DNA of 35,439 nucleotides from Gammaproteobacteria bacterium (GTDB lineage: Bacteria; Pseudomonadota; Gammaproteobacteria; Chromatiales; Chromatiaceae), in the NCBI GenBank assembly GCA_024206335.1, contig JAAGZL010000590.1, positions 1 through 35,439 on the forward strand, given 5' to 3'. The notes under the pieces were generated by a model, which made no database searches, had not been told where the DNA came from, and was given only the letters and a program-made list of their open reading frames with translations. This document shows, one piece after another, positions 24,741-33,927 of the stretch; position 1 is the first letter of the stretch; every line of letters starts with the position of its first letter. The position numbers and the translations under genes are program-made.

Positions 24741-25946
24741 CTACCTCCCGGCCAGGGCGGTTACCGGGTCCAGTGCCGCCGCCCGCCTTGCCGGCAGCAC
24801 TCCAAACAACAGCCCGGTTGCGATGGCCACGCTGACCGCCGCCACAAAGGCCCAGGGTGGGATGAAGAGTGGAAATTCAGGAAACAGCTGCTCCAGGCCC
24901 CAGATCCCGGCAAAGGCGATGCCGATGCCGATAACGGCCCCGCTGACCGAAAGCAGTGATGCCTCGATCAGAAACAGGTGCAGTATCTGCCGTCCCGGAC
25001 TGCCCAGGGCCTTCAGTAGCCCGATCTCCGAGGTGCGCTGGGACACGGCAACCAGCATCACATTCATGATCAGAATCCCGGCCACGGCCAGACTGATGGC
25101 GGCGATGCCGGCTACCGTCATGGTGAGGGCGAGAAAGATGTCATCGAAGGTTGAGAGCATGGCATCCTGGGTGATAACTGTCACATCATCCTCCCCGTCG
25201 TGCCGTTCCTTTATGGTCTTGAGTATGTCCTTGCCGGCCCGGGGTATGGACTCCCTGCTTCTGGCCTCAACCAGGATGCGGAACAGGGAGGTGGTATTGA
25301 ACAGGGAGTGGGCGGATGCAACCGGTATTATGGCAATATCGCTCATGTCGGTCCCCAGGGATTGTCCCCTGGCCTTAAGCACGCCGATCACCCGGAATCT
25401 GCGATCCGAGATGCGAATCCACTGGCCCAGGGCCTTGTTGTTTCCAAACAGCTCTTTTTTCAGCTTATTCCCCAGAACCGCCACCGCGGCGCCACGACTG
25501 GGGTCACCAGCGGGCAGGAACTTCCCGATTCCCAGTTCCAGTTGTCGTACTGGGAGCAGGTCGAAGGTGGAGCCAAGGATGTTCACCTCGCGCTCCAGTT
25601 GCTTGAAGGAGACCGGGGCAGAGCCAACCGTTATGGGGGCTACCCGGTGGACTGAACGGTTGCGGGTCAGGGCCATGGCATCGTTCAGGGTGAGATCCCG
25701 TGGGGTTTCGCCCATGATGGGGGGTGCCCCGCCGGTGGTCTCGGTACGCCCCGGCATCACCACCAGCAAATTGGTCCCAAGTTGCGAGAACTCACTGGCC
25801 ACATAACGCCGCGCCCCTTCCCCCAGGGCGGTGAGGACCATGACCGAGCCTACGCCTATGGCCATGGCCAGCAACATCAACCCGGTGCGACTCGGCGTGC
25901 CGGCGATGGAGCGGAAGCCAAATTGTAGAGTGTCCTGTGCCCGCAT
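24741..25946 (-). CDS. ABC transporter permease, MacB/FtsX type (first copy)
   Basis: 401 aa with the same plan as its downstream neighbour: an N-terminal helix (GLMLLAMAIGVGSVMVLTALGEG), a periplasmic domain, the TSEIGLLKALGSPGR coupling helix and three C-terminal helices. The two share motifs along their length but are clearly diverged, as expected for a heterodimer descended from a duplication. It follows the ATPase gene after 18 bases. Confidence 0.9.
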   Translation of the reverse strand: MRAQDTLQFGFRSIAGTPSRTGLMLLAMAIGVGSVMVLTALGEGARRYVASEFSQLGTNLLVVMPGRTETTGGAPPIMGETPRDLTLNDAMALTRNRSVHRVAPITVGSAPVSFKQLEREVNILGSTFDLLPVRQLELGIGKFLPAGDPSRGAAVAVLGNKLKKELFGNNKALGQWIRISDRRFRVIGVLKARGQSLGTDMSDIAIIPVASAHSLFNTTSLFRILVEARSRESIPRAGKDILKTIKERHDGEDDVTVITQDAMLSTFDDIFLALTMTVAGIAAISLAVAGILIMNVMLVAVSQRTSEIGLLKALGSPGRQILHLFLIEASLLSVSGAVIGIGIAFAGIWGLEQLFPEFPLFIPPWAFVAAVSVAIATGLLFGVLPARRAAALDPVTALAGR

Positions 25947-25964
25947 TGGGTGGGTTCCTATGGC

Positions 25965-26639
25965 TTAGGTGTCGATGCTGTTGCTGATGGTGCCATCTTC
26001 CATCTGGATACAGTGGCTGGCCCGTTTTCCTATCTCGTGGTCGTGGGTTACCACCAACAGGATCAGCCCCTTGCTGTTGAGCAGTTCCAGGGTCTCAATC
26101 ACATCACTGCTGGAGTGTTTGTCCAGATTGCCGGTGGGCTCGTCTGCCAGCAGGATGGTGGGTTGCATTATAGTGGCGCGGGCTATGGCTACCCGTTGCC
26201 GCTGCCCACCGGATAGCTGGTCTGGTCTATGTCCGGCCCGGTCCAGCAGTCCCAGGGGTTCCAGTGCCGCATGCACCCGCGCCTTGCGCTGTTGAGGATC
26301 TATGCCGGCCAGGGTCATGGGCAGCTCCACATTCTCAGCGGCGGTGAGGCGTGGTACCAGATGGAAGGATTGGAATACAAAGCCAATCTTGTTGCGTCTG
26401 ACCTCAGCCCGCTGCTCTTCCGCCAGGGAGATGGTGTCGATATCGTCCAACCAGTAGTGGCCGGCGTTGGGGCGGTCCAGCAGCCCTAAAATATTCAGCA
26501 GGGTGGATTTGCCGGAGCCGGATGGACCCATGATGGAGTAGTAGTCGCCCCGGTTAAGTTCCAGGCTGACCTGGCTCAGGGCGTGCACCGTCTCGTCGCC
26601 CACCTGAAACTCCCTGGATATGGCCTCGAGCCTGATCAC
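25965..26639 (-). CDS. ABC transporter ATP-binding protein, MacB/LolD family
   Basis: 224 aa. Walker A GPSGSGKSTLLN (about 38-49), Q-loop VFQSFHLVPRLTA, signature LSGGQRQRVAIARA, Walker B ILLADEPTGNLD and the H-loop TH are all intact. It lacks a fused membrane domain, so it powers the two separate permeases. Its GTG start overlaps the stop of the adaptor gene (GTGA), so translation is coupled. Confidence 0.95.
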   Translation of the reverse strand: MIRLEAISREFQVGDETVHALSQVSLELNRGDYYSIMGPSGSGKSTLLNILGLLDRPNAGHYWLDDIDTISLAEEQRAEVRRNKIGFVFQSFHLVPRLTAAENVELPMTLAGIDPQQRKARVHAALEPLGLLDRAGHRPDQLSGGQRQRVAIARATIMQPTILLADEPTGNLDKHSSSDVIETLELLNSKGLILLVVTHDHEIGKRASHCIQMEDGTISNSIDT

Positions 26640-27793
26640 CGTTTCTTCTCTGCTTCCTGCTTGGCCATGGCCCCATCCTCGATCCCTTCGCGGTCCACGG
26701 ATGTGACCACCAGTTCACCCTGGCTTACGCCTGATTTAATCTCGGTCCAATCCCAGTTGGCCATACCCTTCTCAATCTTCCGTAGCTCCAGGACTCCATC
26801 CTCCGGTTTCAGCACATACACCTTTTCCTCTTCCAGGATTGATTCGGTGGGAATACGCAGGGTCTCCCTGCGCTCATCCAGGATGATCTCCACATCTGCC
26901 GAGTAGCCGGCAAGCAGGTGGTTAACATCCGCCTTGTTGCTGAACTCCACCTCTACTTCCACCGTCCTGGCCTGCTTTTCCCGATCCAGCACATAGGCGG
27001 CAATACGCCGGACCGTTCCGGGAAAACGGCGCTTGCCAAAGGCATCCAGGCTTACCCGGGCCGGTTTGCCTACGGCTATTCTTGGTGCATCTACCTCATC
27101 TATGGGTGCGGCCACATAGAAGCAGGAGTTGTCGATCAGATCCACCGCTGGCGGGGTGGCAATACCGGGGGGGGAGGGGGTGACATACTCGTTCAGTTCA
27201 CCATTGATCTCGGCGACGACCCCATCAAACGGCGCAATCAGCTGGGTGCGTTCCAGTTGGGAGCGGGTTACGTCGGCCCGGGCTGCGGATACCTTGGCCA
27301 TGGCGTTGGCTGAATCGCAATCGGCCTTGCGGGCCTTGGCCTCGGTTACCGATTTGTCCACGGCGTCTTCAGAGACCGCGCCCGTTCCCTCAAGCTGCAG
27401 CATGCGTTTTGCTTCACGCTCGGTTACATCGGCCTGTAGACAGGCGGCCCTGGCGTTGGCCATGGTGGCCCTGGATTCACTCTCGTTCAGGGCGATCTCA
27501 GAGCGCAAATCCTTGTTCCAGAGTTCCAGTAGCATGGTCCCGGCCTTTACCCGGTCTCCCTCCCGGATATCCAGAGTGGCGATCTGGCCACCAACTCCGG
27601 GGGAGAGTTTTGCCCGGCGACAGGCCTTTACCGTCCCGGCTCTGGTGTTGGCAACGGTCTGTTCAACATTTCCGATCTCCACTGGTTTGACTGTGACCTC
27701 AACCGGTTTTGGTCGGGTGGAGTACCAAATGGCCACTCCGATAGCTGCAACAATGGCCAGAGTTGTGAATAGTCCCAGGTGGCGTTGATGCAT
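26636..27793 (-). CDS. Periplasmic adaptor (membrane fusion protein), MacA/HlyD type
   Basis: 385 aa with a strong Shine-Dalgarno (AAGGGAGA). An N-terminal anchor (LFTTLAIVAAIGVAIWYST) is followed by a lipoyl-like half (GGQIATLDIREGDRVKAGTM), a long helical hairpin (about 100-190), and the second lipoyl half (RTQLIAPFDGVVAEINGELNEYV). Beta-barrel and membrane-proximal domains end it. MFPs of this type link a MacB-type ABC pump to an outer-membrane TolC-like channel; no channel gene is in the window. First gene of the operon. Substrate unknown: a peptide, lipid or small toxic molecule. Confidence 0.92.
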   Translation of the reverse strand: MHQRHLGLFTTLAIVAAIGVAIWYSTRPKPVEVTVKPVEIGNVEQTVANTRAGTVKACRRAKLSPGVGGQIATLDIREGDRVKAGTMLLELWNKDLRSEIALNESESRATMANARAACLQADVTEREAKRMLQLEGTGAVSEDAVDKSVTEAKARKADCDSANAMAKVSAARADVTRSQLERTQLIAPFDGVVAEINGELNEYVTPSPPGIATPPAVDLIDNSCFYVAAPIDEVDAPRIAVGKPARVSLDAFGKRRFPGTVRRIAAYVLDREKQARTVEVEVEFSNKADVNHLLAGYSADVEIILDERRETLRIPTESILEEEKVYVLKPEDGVLELRKIEKGMANWDWTEIKSGVSQGELVVTSVDREGIEDGAMAKQEAEKKR

Positions 27794-27975
27794 TGAATTC
27801 TCCCTTCTACCATGATCCTAGTAGTCGGTCTGTTATTTTCCAACAGAGAGTGATGTCCAGGATCAAGGAAAGTGCATTTTCAACTGGTAATCGTCAATTA
27901 TGATTTATAACCTTCTCCATAATAGAACCAATATCAAAATAGTGTAATCAAATATTCTCTGAGGAGGGTGCTGCA

Positions 27976-28362
27976 ATGTCACAGGACAAGGGTTTTACTG
28001 GTAGCCTTAAACTGGATCAGGTTGTTGCTGAGGCAAGAAAAAAAAGAGAAGAGCGAGATAAAGGCTACCGGCAACAGGCGCTGAAGATGTATCCATGGAT
28101 TTGTGGGCGCTGCACCCGCGAATTCACCCACACCAATATCCACGAACTGACGGTGCATCACCGCGATCATGATCATGACAACAACCCGGAAGATGGTAGT
28201 AACTGGGAGCTGCTATGTGTCTATTGCCATGACAATGAGCACTCCAGGTATATAGAAGAGCATATGCATGGGGGTGGTTCCAATCAAAGTGACCAGGGGG
28301 CTACCGCCACATCCAAGCCGTTTTCGGCCCTTAAGGCACTGCTGGATGACAAGGATAAGTAG
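27976..28362 (+). CDS. yajD: YajD family HNH nuclease
   Basis: 128 aa with GAGGAGG upstream of the ATG. YPWICGRCTREF and LLCVYCHDNEH supply two Cys pairs that bind structural zinc. The HNH core shows as LTVHHRDHDHDNNPEDGSNW, with the metal-binding His residues. This matches YajD, a conserved small gammaproteobacterial HNH protein of unproven physiological role. Monocistronic, divergent from the export operon across 182 bases. Confidence 0.92.
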   Translation: MSQDKGFTGSLKLDQVVAEARKKREERDKGYRQQALKMYPWICGRCTREFTHTNIHELTVHHRDHDHDNNPEDGSNWELLCVYCHDNEHSRYIEEHMHGGGSNQSDQGATATSKPFSALKALLDDKDK

Positions 28363-28381
28363 ATGTTAACGAGATGACAGC

Positions 28382-28407
28382 CCGCCACTTTATTCCGCCT
28401 GTGGCGG
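28382..28407 (+). terminator. Hairpin after yajD, weak terminator
   Basis: CCGCCAC and GTGGCGG form a perfect 7-bp stem 20 bases after the yajD stop, followed by TTGATGTTT, which is only a partial U-tract. The rest of 28408-28691 holds no recognisable gene. Confidence 0.45.
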
Positions 28408-28691
28408 TTGATGTTTAGTCACATTAGCCATTGATCACTTTAGGTTGAGCCTAATGAGCATTGTTTGGAGGCAGGAGAGAAAGGATGTGAGGCAGAGGTG
28501 CGATGGGAAAGATACCAGTATTTGCCTGGTAGTACAGTGGGTGTTTCTACTAAAGTTATTCTCCCTAATGCCGCTTACTTAGTGAAAGAACAGTCTGATG
28601 GCACTTCAAGATGATTGTTGCGTTATTTGGCACAGATCAATTGTAGAAGCGATTAGAGAGTATGTTATCCGCAAAAGGAAATAGTTAAATA

Positions 28692-30491
28692 GTGCAATCT
28701 CCTCATTTATTGACGGCTGAACTTGCCCAATCCTGGTTGGCGTGGCAATGCAACATGGTCTCGGGTGTCGCCTATGGGGCTATCTTTTCCCCCCCAGATT
28801 CGGAAGGCAAAATAGTCAAAATAGCCTCTTGGCCACAAGAGTCGCAACAGATGCCAGGTTTCAGCAAAGTTGCCAGGCATATTGTTAATAAGGGTTGTGG
28901 CATAGTGTTGTCAAAATGGCCCCATAAATCAAAAAAAGAACAAGCTTATAATGTGATTGGTTGCCCTTTGCAGACAAAGGATCGACTCGTAGGCGTGGCC
29001 ATATTGATGATAAAGCAACGCGCCAAATCCCAGCAACATGCAGTATTGCAGCTTATGCAATGGAGCGGGGTCTGGATCGAGGATCTGGTTCAAAATAGTT
29101 ATGCCTCCCAGAGTGGATATGTAGCATTTGGATCAAATTTAATTAGGGATACCCTGGGTAGACAGTATGTTCGACTGGCTGCAATGGAAGTGGTAAATCA
29201 ACTGGCTGATCGATTTGAATGTGATCGAGTCAGCCTTGGCTTACGCAAAGGCCTGCAAGTATCTCTGCAAGCGATATCCCGTATGGCACACTTTGATTCA
29301 CGCACACAACTGGTGCGGCGAATAGAAGCTGCTCTGGAAGAGACTATAGATCAGGCTGCAAGCATTATTGAACCTGTTTCTCCAGAGCATGCATCGGTTC
29401 AGAGATCGGTAATAAGTCGTGCGAACAAAGAGTTGGCAGGGCACCATGGTCGTGGGGCAGTCTGCAGCATTCCATTACCAGGCTGTTCTGGTTATGTGGG
29501 AGCTATAACTCTGGAACGAAGTGCAGATAACCCATTTGATGATGAGATAGTTTCAGAATGTGAAACACTGGTTGGTATGTTGGGCCCTGTTTTAGAGATG
29601 AAGCAACGTGAAGAACAATCCTTCGTGCATAAGAGCGGCGGAGCAATTAAAACTCTATTAACAATGCTGTTTGGGAAGGCCCATCTCAAACAGAAATTCT
29701 TACTGTTTACAGTGCTGGCACTATTTACCATCATATCGGTTGTAGAGGGGGACTATAGAGTTACGGCACCAGCAGGCATAGAAGGAGAAGTCAGACAGGT
29801 ATTGGTGGCGCAACAGAGTGGGTATGTATTCCAGGCAAAGGCACGGGCAGGAGATTTGGTTGAAAAAAACCAACTGATAGCCTTGCTGGATGATCGTGAC
29901 CTACAGTTAGAATATAAAAAGTTACAAAGTGAAAAAAATAAGATTGAAACGGAGTACCAGGATGCTCTGGCAAAATGGGATAGAACTGAACTCAGTATAC
30001 TAAGAAGCAAGATAGAACAATTTGATGCTGAGTTACGCCTTATCAAAGGCAATCTTGCTCGCACCAAATTGTATGCACCTTTCGATGGCATTGTTGTAAG
30101 CGGTGACCTAAGTCAGTTCTTGGGTGCTCCGGTAGAGATTGGCCAGACCCTGTTTGAAATAGCTCCGCTCGACAGTTACCGGGTAATTATCGAGGTAGAT
30201 GAACATGACATGGCGAATATTGAAGTAGGAAAGCCCGGTAAGCTAGTCATTACGGCGTTCCCACAGCAGGTGTTTGCTATAACCACCCGGCAGATTGTAC
30301 CCATGGCCGATGCCAGCGAAGGTCGTAATTATTTCCGGGTTGAGGCAACCCTGGATGAACCCTCTAAACAATTGCTGCCAGGGATGCATGGTGTGGCAAA
30401 AATAGAAGCGGGGTCGCACAAGCTGCTGTGGAACTGGACCCATAGTGCAGTTGATCGTCTTAAGCTTTGGGCCTGGTCAATGGGATTCTAG
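28692..30491 (+). CDS. GAF-domain HlyD-family membrane adaptor
   Basis: 599 aa from a GTG at 28692; GGAA lies 12 bases upstream. The cytoplasmic N-terminal 310 residues hold two GAF-like folds (VSGVAYGAIFS...VIGCPLQTKDRLVGVAILM, then MEVVNQLADRFECDRVSLGL...GRGAVCSIPLPGCSGYVGAITLE). One membrane helix (about 333-355) leads to a periplasmic HlyD-like part. That part has a split lipoyl domain (QQSGYVFQAKARAGDLVEKN and KLYAPFDGIVVSGDL), a coiled-coil hairpin and a beta-barrel. It looks like the signal-sensing adaptor of an atypical type I-like exporter together with the M50 fusion downstream. Its stop codon TAG is supplied by the inserted 315-bp element. Confidence 0.88.
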   Translation: MQSPHLLTAELAQSWLAWQCNMVSGVAYGAIFSPPDSEGKIVKIASWPQESQQMPGFSKVARHIVNKGCGIVLSKWPHKSKKEQAYNVIGCPLQTKDRLVGVAILMIKQRAKSQQHAVLQLMQWSGVWIEDLVQNSYASQSGYVAFGSNLIRDTLGRQYVRLAAMEVVNQLADRFECDRVSLGLRKGLQVSLQAISRMAHFDSRTQLVRRIEAALEETIDQAASIIEPVSPEHASVQRSVISRANKELAGHHGRGAVCSIPLPGCSGYVGAITLERSADNPFDDEIVSECETLVGMLGPVLEMKQREEQSFVHKSGGAIKTLLTMLFGKAHLKQKFLLFTVLALFTIISVVEGDYRVTAPAGIEGEVRQVLVAQQSGYVFQAKARAGDLVEKNQLIALLDDRDLQLEYKKLQSEKNKIETEYQDALAKWDRTELSILRSKIEQFDAELRLIKGNLARTKLYAPFDGIVVSGDLSQFLGAPVEIGQTLFEIAPLDSYRVIIEVDEHDMANIEVGKPGKLVITAFPQQVFAITTRQIVPMADASEGRNYFRVEATLDEPSKQLLPGMHGVAKIEAGSHKLLWNWTHSAVDRLKLWAWSMGF

Positions 30492-30803
30492 TGTAGTGAC
30501 CTGTATAAATCATATATTAAGAGGCTCGCAAATGATTCAAGCCAAGGCGCAGTCTGCTGTTAATGGCAACTCCCTTAGCAAAGGCTGCAACGCAGGATTG
30601 GATTATTTGCGGGCCTCCCTTCGGGCGCGACGAGAAGACATCATCTGCGGCGTTACGTCTCTTGTAAAAGGTGCAACCATTCCCTGCGAGACGCGCCTCG
30701 GCAACTGCTCCATGCGTTGCTCTACCTCCTGCATCCATGCAGTCGTTGCAGCTAATATCTTCTCGTCACGCTTAATGCATGATTTATACAGGTCACTACA
30801 CTA
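30489..30803. mobile_element. MITE-like element with perfect 25-bp terminal inverted repeats
   Basis: Positions 30489-30513 (TAGTGTAGTGACC...) and 30779-30803 (...GGTCACTACACTA) are exact inverted copies over 25 bases. The element is 315 bp and encodes no transposase. TA at both outer ends fits a TA target-site duplication, the hallmark of IS630/Tc1-mariner transposition. Inside are two further inverted repeats: 30521-30540 with 30598-30617, and about 30625-30641 with 30755-30771. Removing the element and one TA restores TTC-TAA-ACT-ATG, so it landed in the TAA stop of the upstream gene. An autonomous transposase would have to act in trans. Confidence 0.88.
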
Positions 30804-30807
30804 AACT

Positions 30808-32955
30808 ATGGATAATGACCAACTAAAAAATGAGTGGCTTCGGGTTGCAGATCTCTATCCGCAGTTACGTAAACATGTAAATATCTACTCCCATGTCTAT
30901 CGCGGTGATCGTTGGTATGTGTTGCACGACACCAGCAGTGGCCACCACCTTCGAGTCAATGAATTAGCGCATGCATTCATTGTCCGTTTGAATGGAGATC
31001 GCACAGTAGATGAGATTTGGCAAATAGTAGATGCCGAGTTAGGTGAACAGGCGCCGAGTAAGGCCGAGATAGTGAGGATCCTGGCGCAACTTTTTGCCGT
31101 AGACCTCTTGAGCAGCGGTCTGCCCGTAGATGTAAAGCAGTTTTTCGACCGTTATCGTACCGTCAGGAATCAGCGCCGACGCCGTGCCGCAATGAATCCA
31201 TTGGCCATTCGCTTCCCGCTGTTTGATCCCGATCAGCTACTGAATCGCCTCATGTTCCTGCTGCGTCCACTGTTTTCCTGGACCGGACTGATCGTATGGC
31301 TGGTTATTGTCGGCTTTGCCTGTTTGTTAGCCGTGATCAATTTTTCCTCGTTACAGGCTGCGATAAACTCAGATATCCTCGCACCTGAAAATATGCTCTT
31401 GATGCTGGCACTCTATTGTCTGATCAAGCTGGTGCATGAATTTGCACATGGATTCGCCGTAAAGATGTGGGGCGGTGAGGTGCACGAGATGGGCATCACC
31501 TTGTTGGTGTTAATGCCCATACCCTATGTGGATGCCTCATCGGCCTGGGCATTTCACAACAAATATAATCGCATGCTGGTTGGTGCTGCAGGCATAGTTG
31601 TTGAACTGCTGCTGGCGGCAGTGGCACTGTTTGTATGGCTTACAGTCGAGCCTGGCCTGCTTAGGGATGCCGCCCTCAATGTTGTGCTGATTGGCAGTGT
31701 CTCAACCCTACTGTTTAATGCTAATCCCCTGTTGCGTTTTGATGGCTACTACGTACTTCAGGATTTGCTGGAAATTCCGAATCTTTACGGTCGTGCAAGC
31801 CGCTACTATATCTACCTGATACAGCGTTATCTGTTTGGATTGGATCAGACATCTTCACCAGTGACAGCAAAAGGTGAAACAGCCTGGTTTGCATTTTATG
31901 GACTGGCCGCCTTCATTTACCGTTTGTTCATAATGGTTGTCATCGCGCTGTTCCTGATTGAACAGTATTTTTTTATCGGAGTCGCCCTGGCAGTGTGGGC
32001 AGTATTGAGTCAACTTCTGATGCCGTTGATCAAAGGGCTACGGTTTCTCATCTCTGCACCCGCCCTGGAAGAACAGCGAACCCGAGTTGGTCTGGTGACG
32101 TCGGGCCTGGTTGGCGGTGTTGTGCTCGTGCTTCTGTTTTTGCCTGTATCCCTGACAACACAGGTGAATGGTGTTGTATGGGTCTCAGATCAAGCACAAC
32201 TCTTTGTCGAGACTAACGGGTTTGTTGAGGAAATCATGGTGCAGCCAGGTAGCCCGGTTACCGTTGGTGTGCCGATACTACGAATGCGTGATCCCACGCT
32301 GGATACACGCATAGAAGTACTAGAGGCCAAACGCCGTGGGTTAGAGTTGCGTAGCGCGGCGAAGCGACTTAAGGAGCGGGTCCAGTCTGTCATTACGATG
32401 GAAGAACTGGCCGCAGTCGAATCAGAGTTGAAACTCCTGAAACAACGCTCATCTGCCCTGATTGTGCGTGCGAAAACAGCAGGTAAGGTCATATTGCCGG
32501 GTAAAAAGAACCTGCATGGCCTCTACCTGAAACGGGGGGATCTGATTGGTTATGTCGCCAGCCCGGAACACCTGATTGTGAGGGCGGTTATACCACAAGA
32601 GAATATTGGACTGGTTCGGAAACAGGTTAGCGATGTTCAGGTTCGTTTTGCAGAGAGACTGGGACAGTCGGTAGATACCCACATACTGCGGGAAACACCC
32701 GCAGCAAACAAAAAACTTCCCAGCGCAGCCCTGGGAGTGACAGGTGGTGGGGATATTACTCTCAGTATGGGTGATAAGAGTGGACGCACTGCCGCCGAGA
32801 AGTTTTTCCAACTCGACATGGCGCTGCCGGCAGGACTAAATCTGGTCGGCCTGGGAGAGCGTGCCTATATCCGCATCAATCACGGTGCAGAACCCTTGGC
32901 CAAACAGTGGTCGCGAACTATTCGACAACTATTTCTTAGTCGCTTATCGTTCTGA
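30808..32955 (+). CDS. PqqD-like/M50 site-2 protease/HlyD fusion protein
   Basis: 715 aa. Residues about 25-110 form a PqqD-like winged-helix fold (YSHVYRGDRWYVLHDTSSG, LNGDRTVDEIWQIV). An integral-membrane M50 core follows with HEFAHG (H210, E211, H214) and the second zinc motif NPLLRFDGYY (about 306-315, D311), each within hydrophobic helices. The C-terminal third (about 440-715) is an HlyD-like periplasmic arm (VETNGFVEEIMVQPGSPVTVG and GKVILPGKKNLHGLYLKRGD). Fusions of this type sit next to giant surface proteins and replace an ABC exporter subunit by an unknown mechanism. The protease may cleave or gate the cargo. Only AGG 15 bases away precedes the ATG since the MITE insertion. Confidence 0.9.
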   Translation: MDNDQLKNEWLRVADLYPQLRKHVNIYSHVYRGDRWYVLHDTSSGHHLRVNELAHAFIVRLNGDRTVDEIWQIVDAELGEQAPSKAEIVRILAQLFAVDLLSSGLPVDVKQFFDRYRTVRNQRRRRAAMNPLAIRFPLFDPDQLLNRLMFLLRPLFSWTGLIVWLVIVGFACLLAVINFSSLQAAINSDILAPENMLLMLALYCLIKLVHEFAHGFAVKMWGGEVHEMGITLLVLMPIPYVDASSAWAFHNKYNRMLVGAAGIVVELLLAAVALFVWLTVEPGLLRDAALNVVLIGSVSTLLFNANPLLRFDGYYVLQDLLEIPNLYGRASRYYIYLIQRYLFGLDQTSSPVTAKGETAWFAFYGLAAFIYRLFIMVVIALFLIEQYFFIGVALAVWAVLSQLLMPLIKGLRFLISAPALEEQRTRVGLVTSGLVGGVVLVLLFLPVSLTTQVNGVVWVSDQAQLFVETNGFVEEIMVQPGSPVTVGVPILRMRDPTLDTRIEVLEAKRRGLELRSAAKRLKERVQSVITMEELAAVESELKLLKQRSSALIVRAKTAGKVILPGKKNLHGLYLKRGDLIGYVASPEHLIVRAVIPQENIGLVRKQVSDVQVRFAERLGQSVDTHILRETPAANKKLPSAALGVTGGGDITLSMGDKSGRTAAEKFFQLDMALPAGLNLVGLGERAYIRINHGAEPLAKQWSRTIRQLFLSRLSF

Positions 32956-33051
32956 ATTGATTTATTATCCAAAAAGATGTTAGGAACTGTATTAGACATC
33001 AGCTGTTAGCAAACCATAATACGCCCAGTTACTATATTGCCTTACAGAAAT

Positions 33052-33927
33052 ATGCGAACAAATATAAAATTAAACAATGGATTGGCAAACACCCTGAGGG
33101 ATACCTTTCTTGCTCTGCTTATTGCCAATGGCGCATGGGCTGCAGAAAGCAGTTCTGTGGCAACGGAAACCAATGCCAAAACTGAATTTGACTGCGTTAT
33201 TGAACCGAGTGAAATCGTCGATGCCGGCAGTGCTGTCCCCGGTCTGATCGATGCCATCTATGCCCTGCGCAATGATTTTGTAGAGAAGGGTACGGTTATC
33301 GCAGAACTCGAATCCAGTGTAGAAAAGGCAACAGTAGCATTAAACAAAGAGCGTGCAGGCCTTAATACATCGATTCAGCTGCGGAAGGAGAATGCAGCAT
33401 TCGCACTCCGCACCCAGGAGCGTAACAAGCCATTATCGGCAAAATCCAACATCTCAGAGCATGGGATGGATAAGTACGATACCGATACCCGTATTGCTAA
33501 ATTACAGGTTCGTCAGGAAGAAGAAAACCAACGCATGGCCGAGTTGGAATACCTGCGGGCTGAGGCGATTCAGCAGCGACGTGTGATCAAAAGTCCGATC
33601 GATGGCGTGGTTGTCGAGCGTTTTAAATACGCAGGCGAATACGTAGAAAACAGCCCCATAATACGCATCGCCCAGATCAATCCCCTGCACGTTAAAGTGT
33701 TGATCCCCCTGGAGCTGCGCGATCGAATCAAACAGGGGATGCAGGCAGAAGTGGTAGCAGATGTGCCGGGATCTAAAACACACATCGCCAAGGTCGATAG
33801 TGTCGATCGGGTCGCAGATGCCGCCAGTGGCACCTACGGAGTTCGGCTAATCTTGTCAAACGAAGGACACAAAATCCCTGCCGGCGTGCGTTGTCATCTA
33901 ACCTTTCAACCAGGGAAACCAGACTAG
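33052..33927 (+). CDS. Periplasmic HlyD-type adaptor with signal peptide
   Basis: 291 aa from the ATG at 33052; a TTG at 33037 is less likely. Signal peptide ends at about LIANGAWA|AES. It has an HlyD-like lipoyl half (PSEIVDAGSAVPGLIDAIYA), a helical hairpin (VEKATVALNKERAGL... to YLRAEAIQQ), the second half (RRVIKSPIDGVVVERFKYAGEYV) and a short beta-barrel (LHVKVLIPLELRD). Unlike the other two adaptors in the cluster it has no membrane anchor, so it is a soluble or complex-bound periplasmic part. It follows the M50 gene after 96 bases. Confidence 0.88.
   Translation: MRTNIKLNNGLANTLRDTFLALLIANGAWAAESSSVATETNAKTEFDCVIEPSEIVDAGSAVPGLIDAIYALRNDFVEKGTVIAELESSVEKATVALNKERAGLNTSIQLRKENAAFALRTQERNKPLSAKSNISEHGMDKYDTDTRIAKLQVRQEEENQRMAELEYLRAEAIQQRRVIKSPIDGVVVERFKYAGEYVENSPIIRIAQINPLHVKVLIPLELRDRIKQGMQAEVVADVPGSKTHIAKVDSVDRVADAASGTYGVRLILSNEGHKIPAGVRCHLTFQPGKPD

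Noticed and set aside
24823-25806. 327-codon plus-strand frame opposite the ABC permease
   Set aside because: It is antisense to a clearly real permease, rich in Ser/Arg/Met from reversed codons, and has no motif.
23534-27793. Complete MacAB-TolC system
   Set aside because: Adaptor, ATPase and two permeases are present, but no outer-membrane channel gene lies in the window.
30445-30804. 119-codon plus-strand and 73-codon minus-strand frames over the MITE
   Set aside because: They lie within the inverted-repeat element, are Cys/Arg-rich without motifs, and one runs off the end of the HlyD gene.
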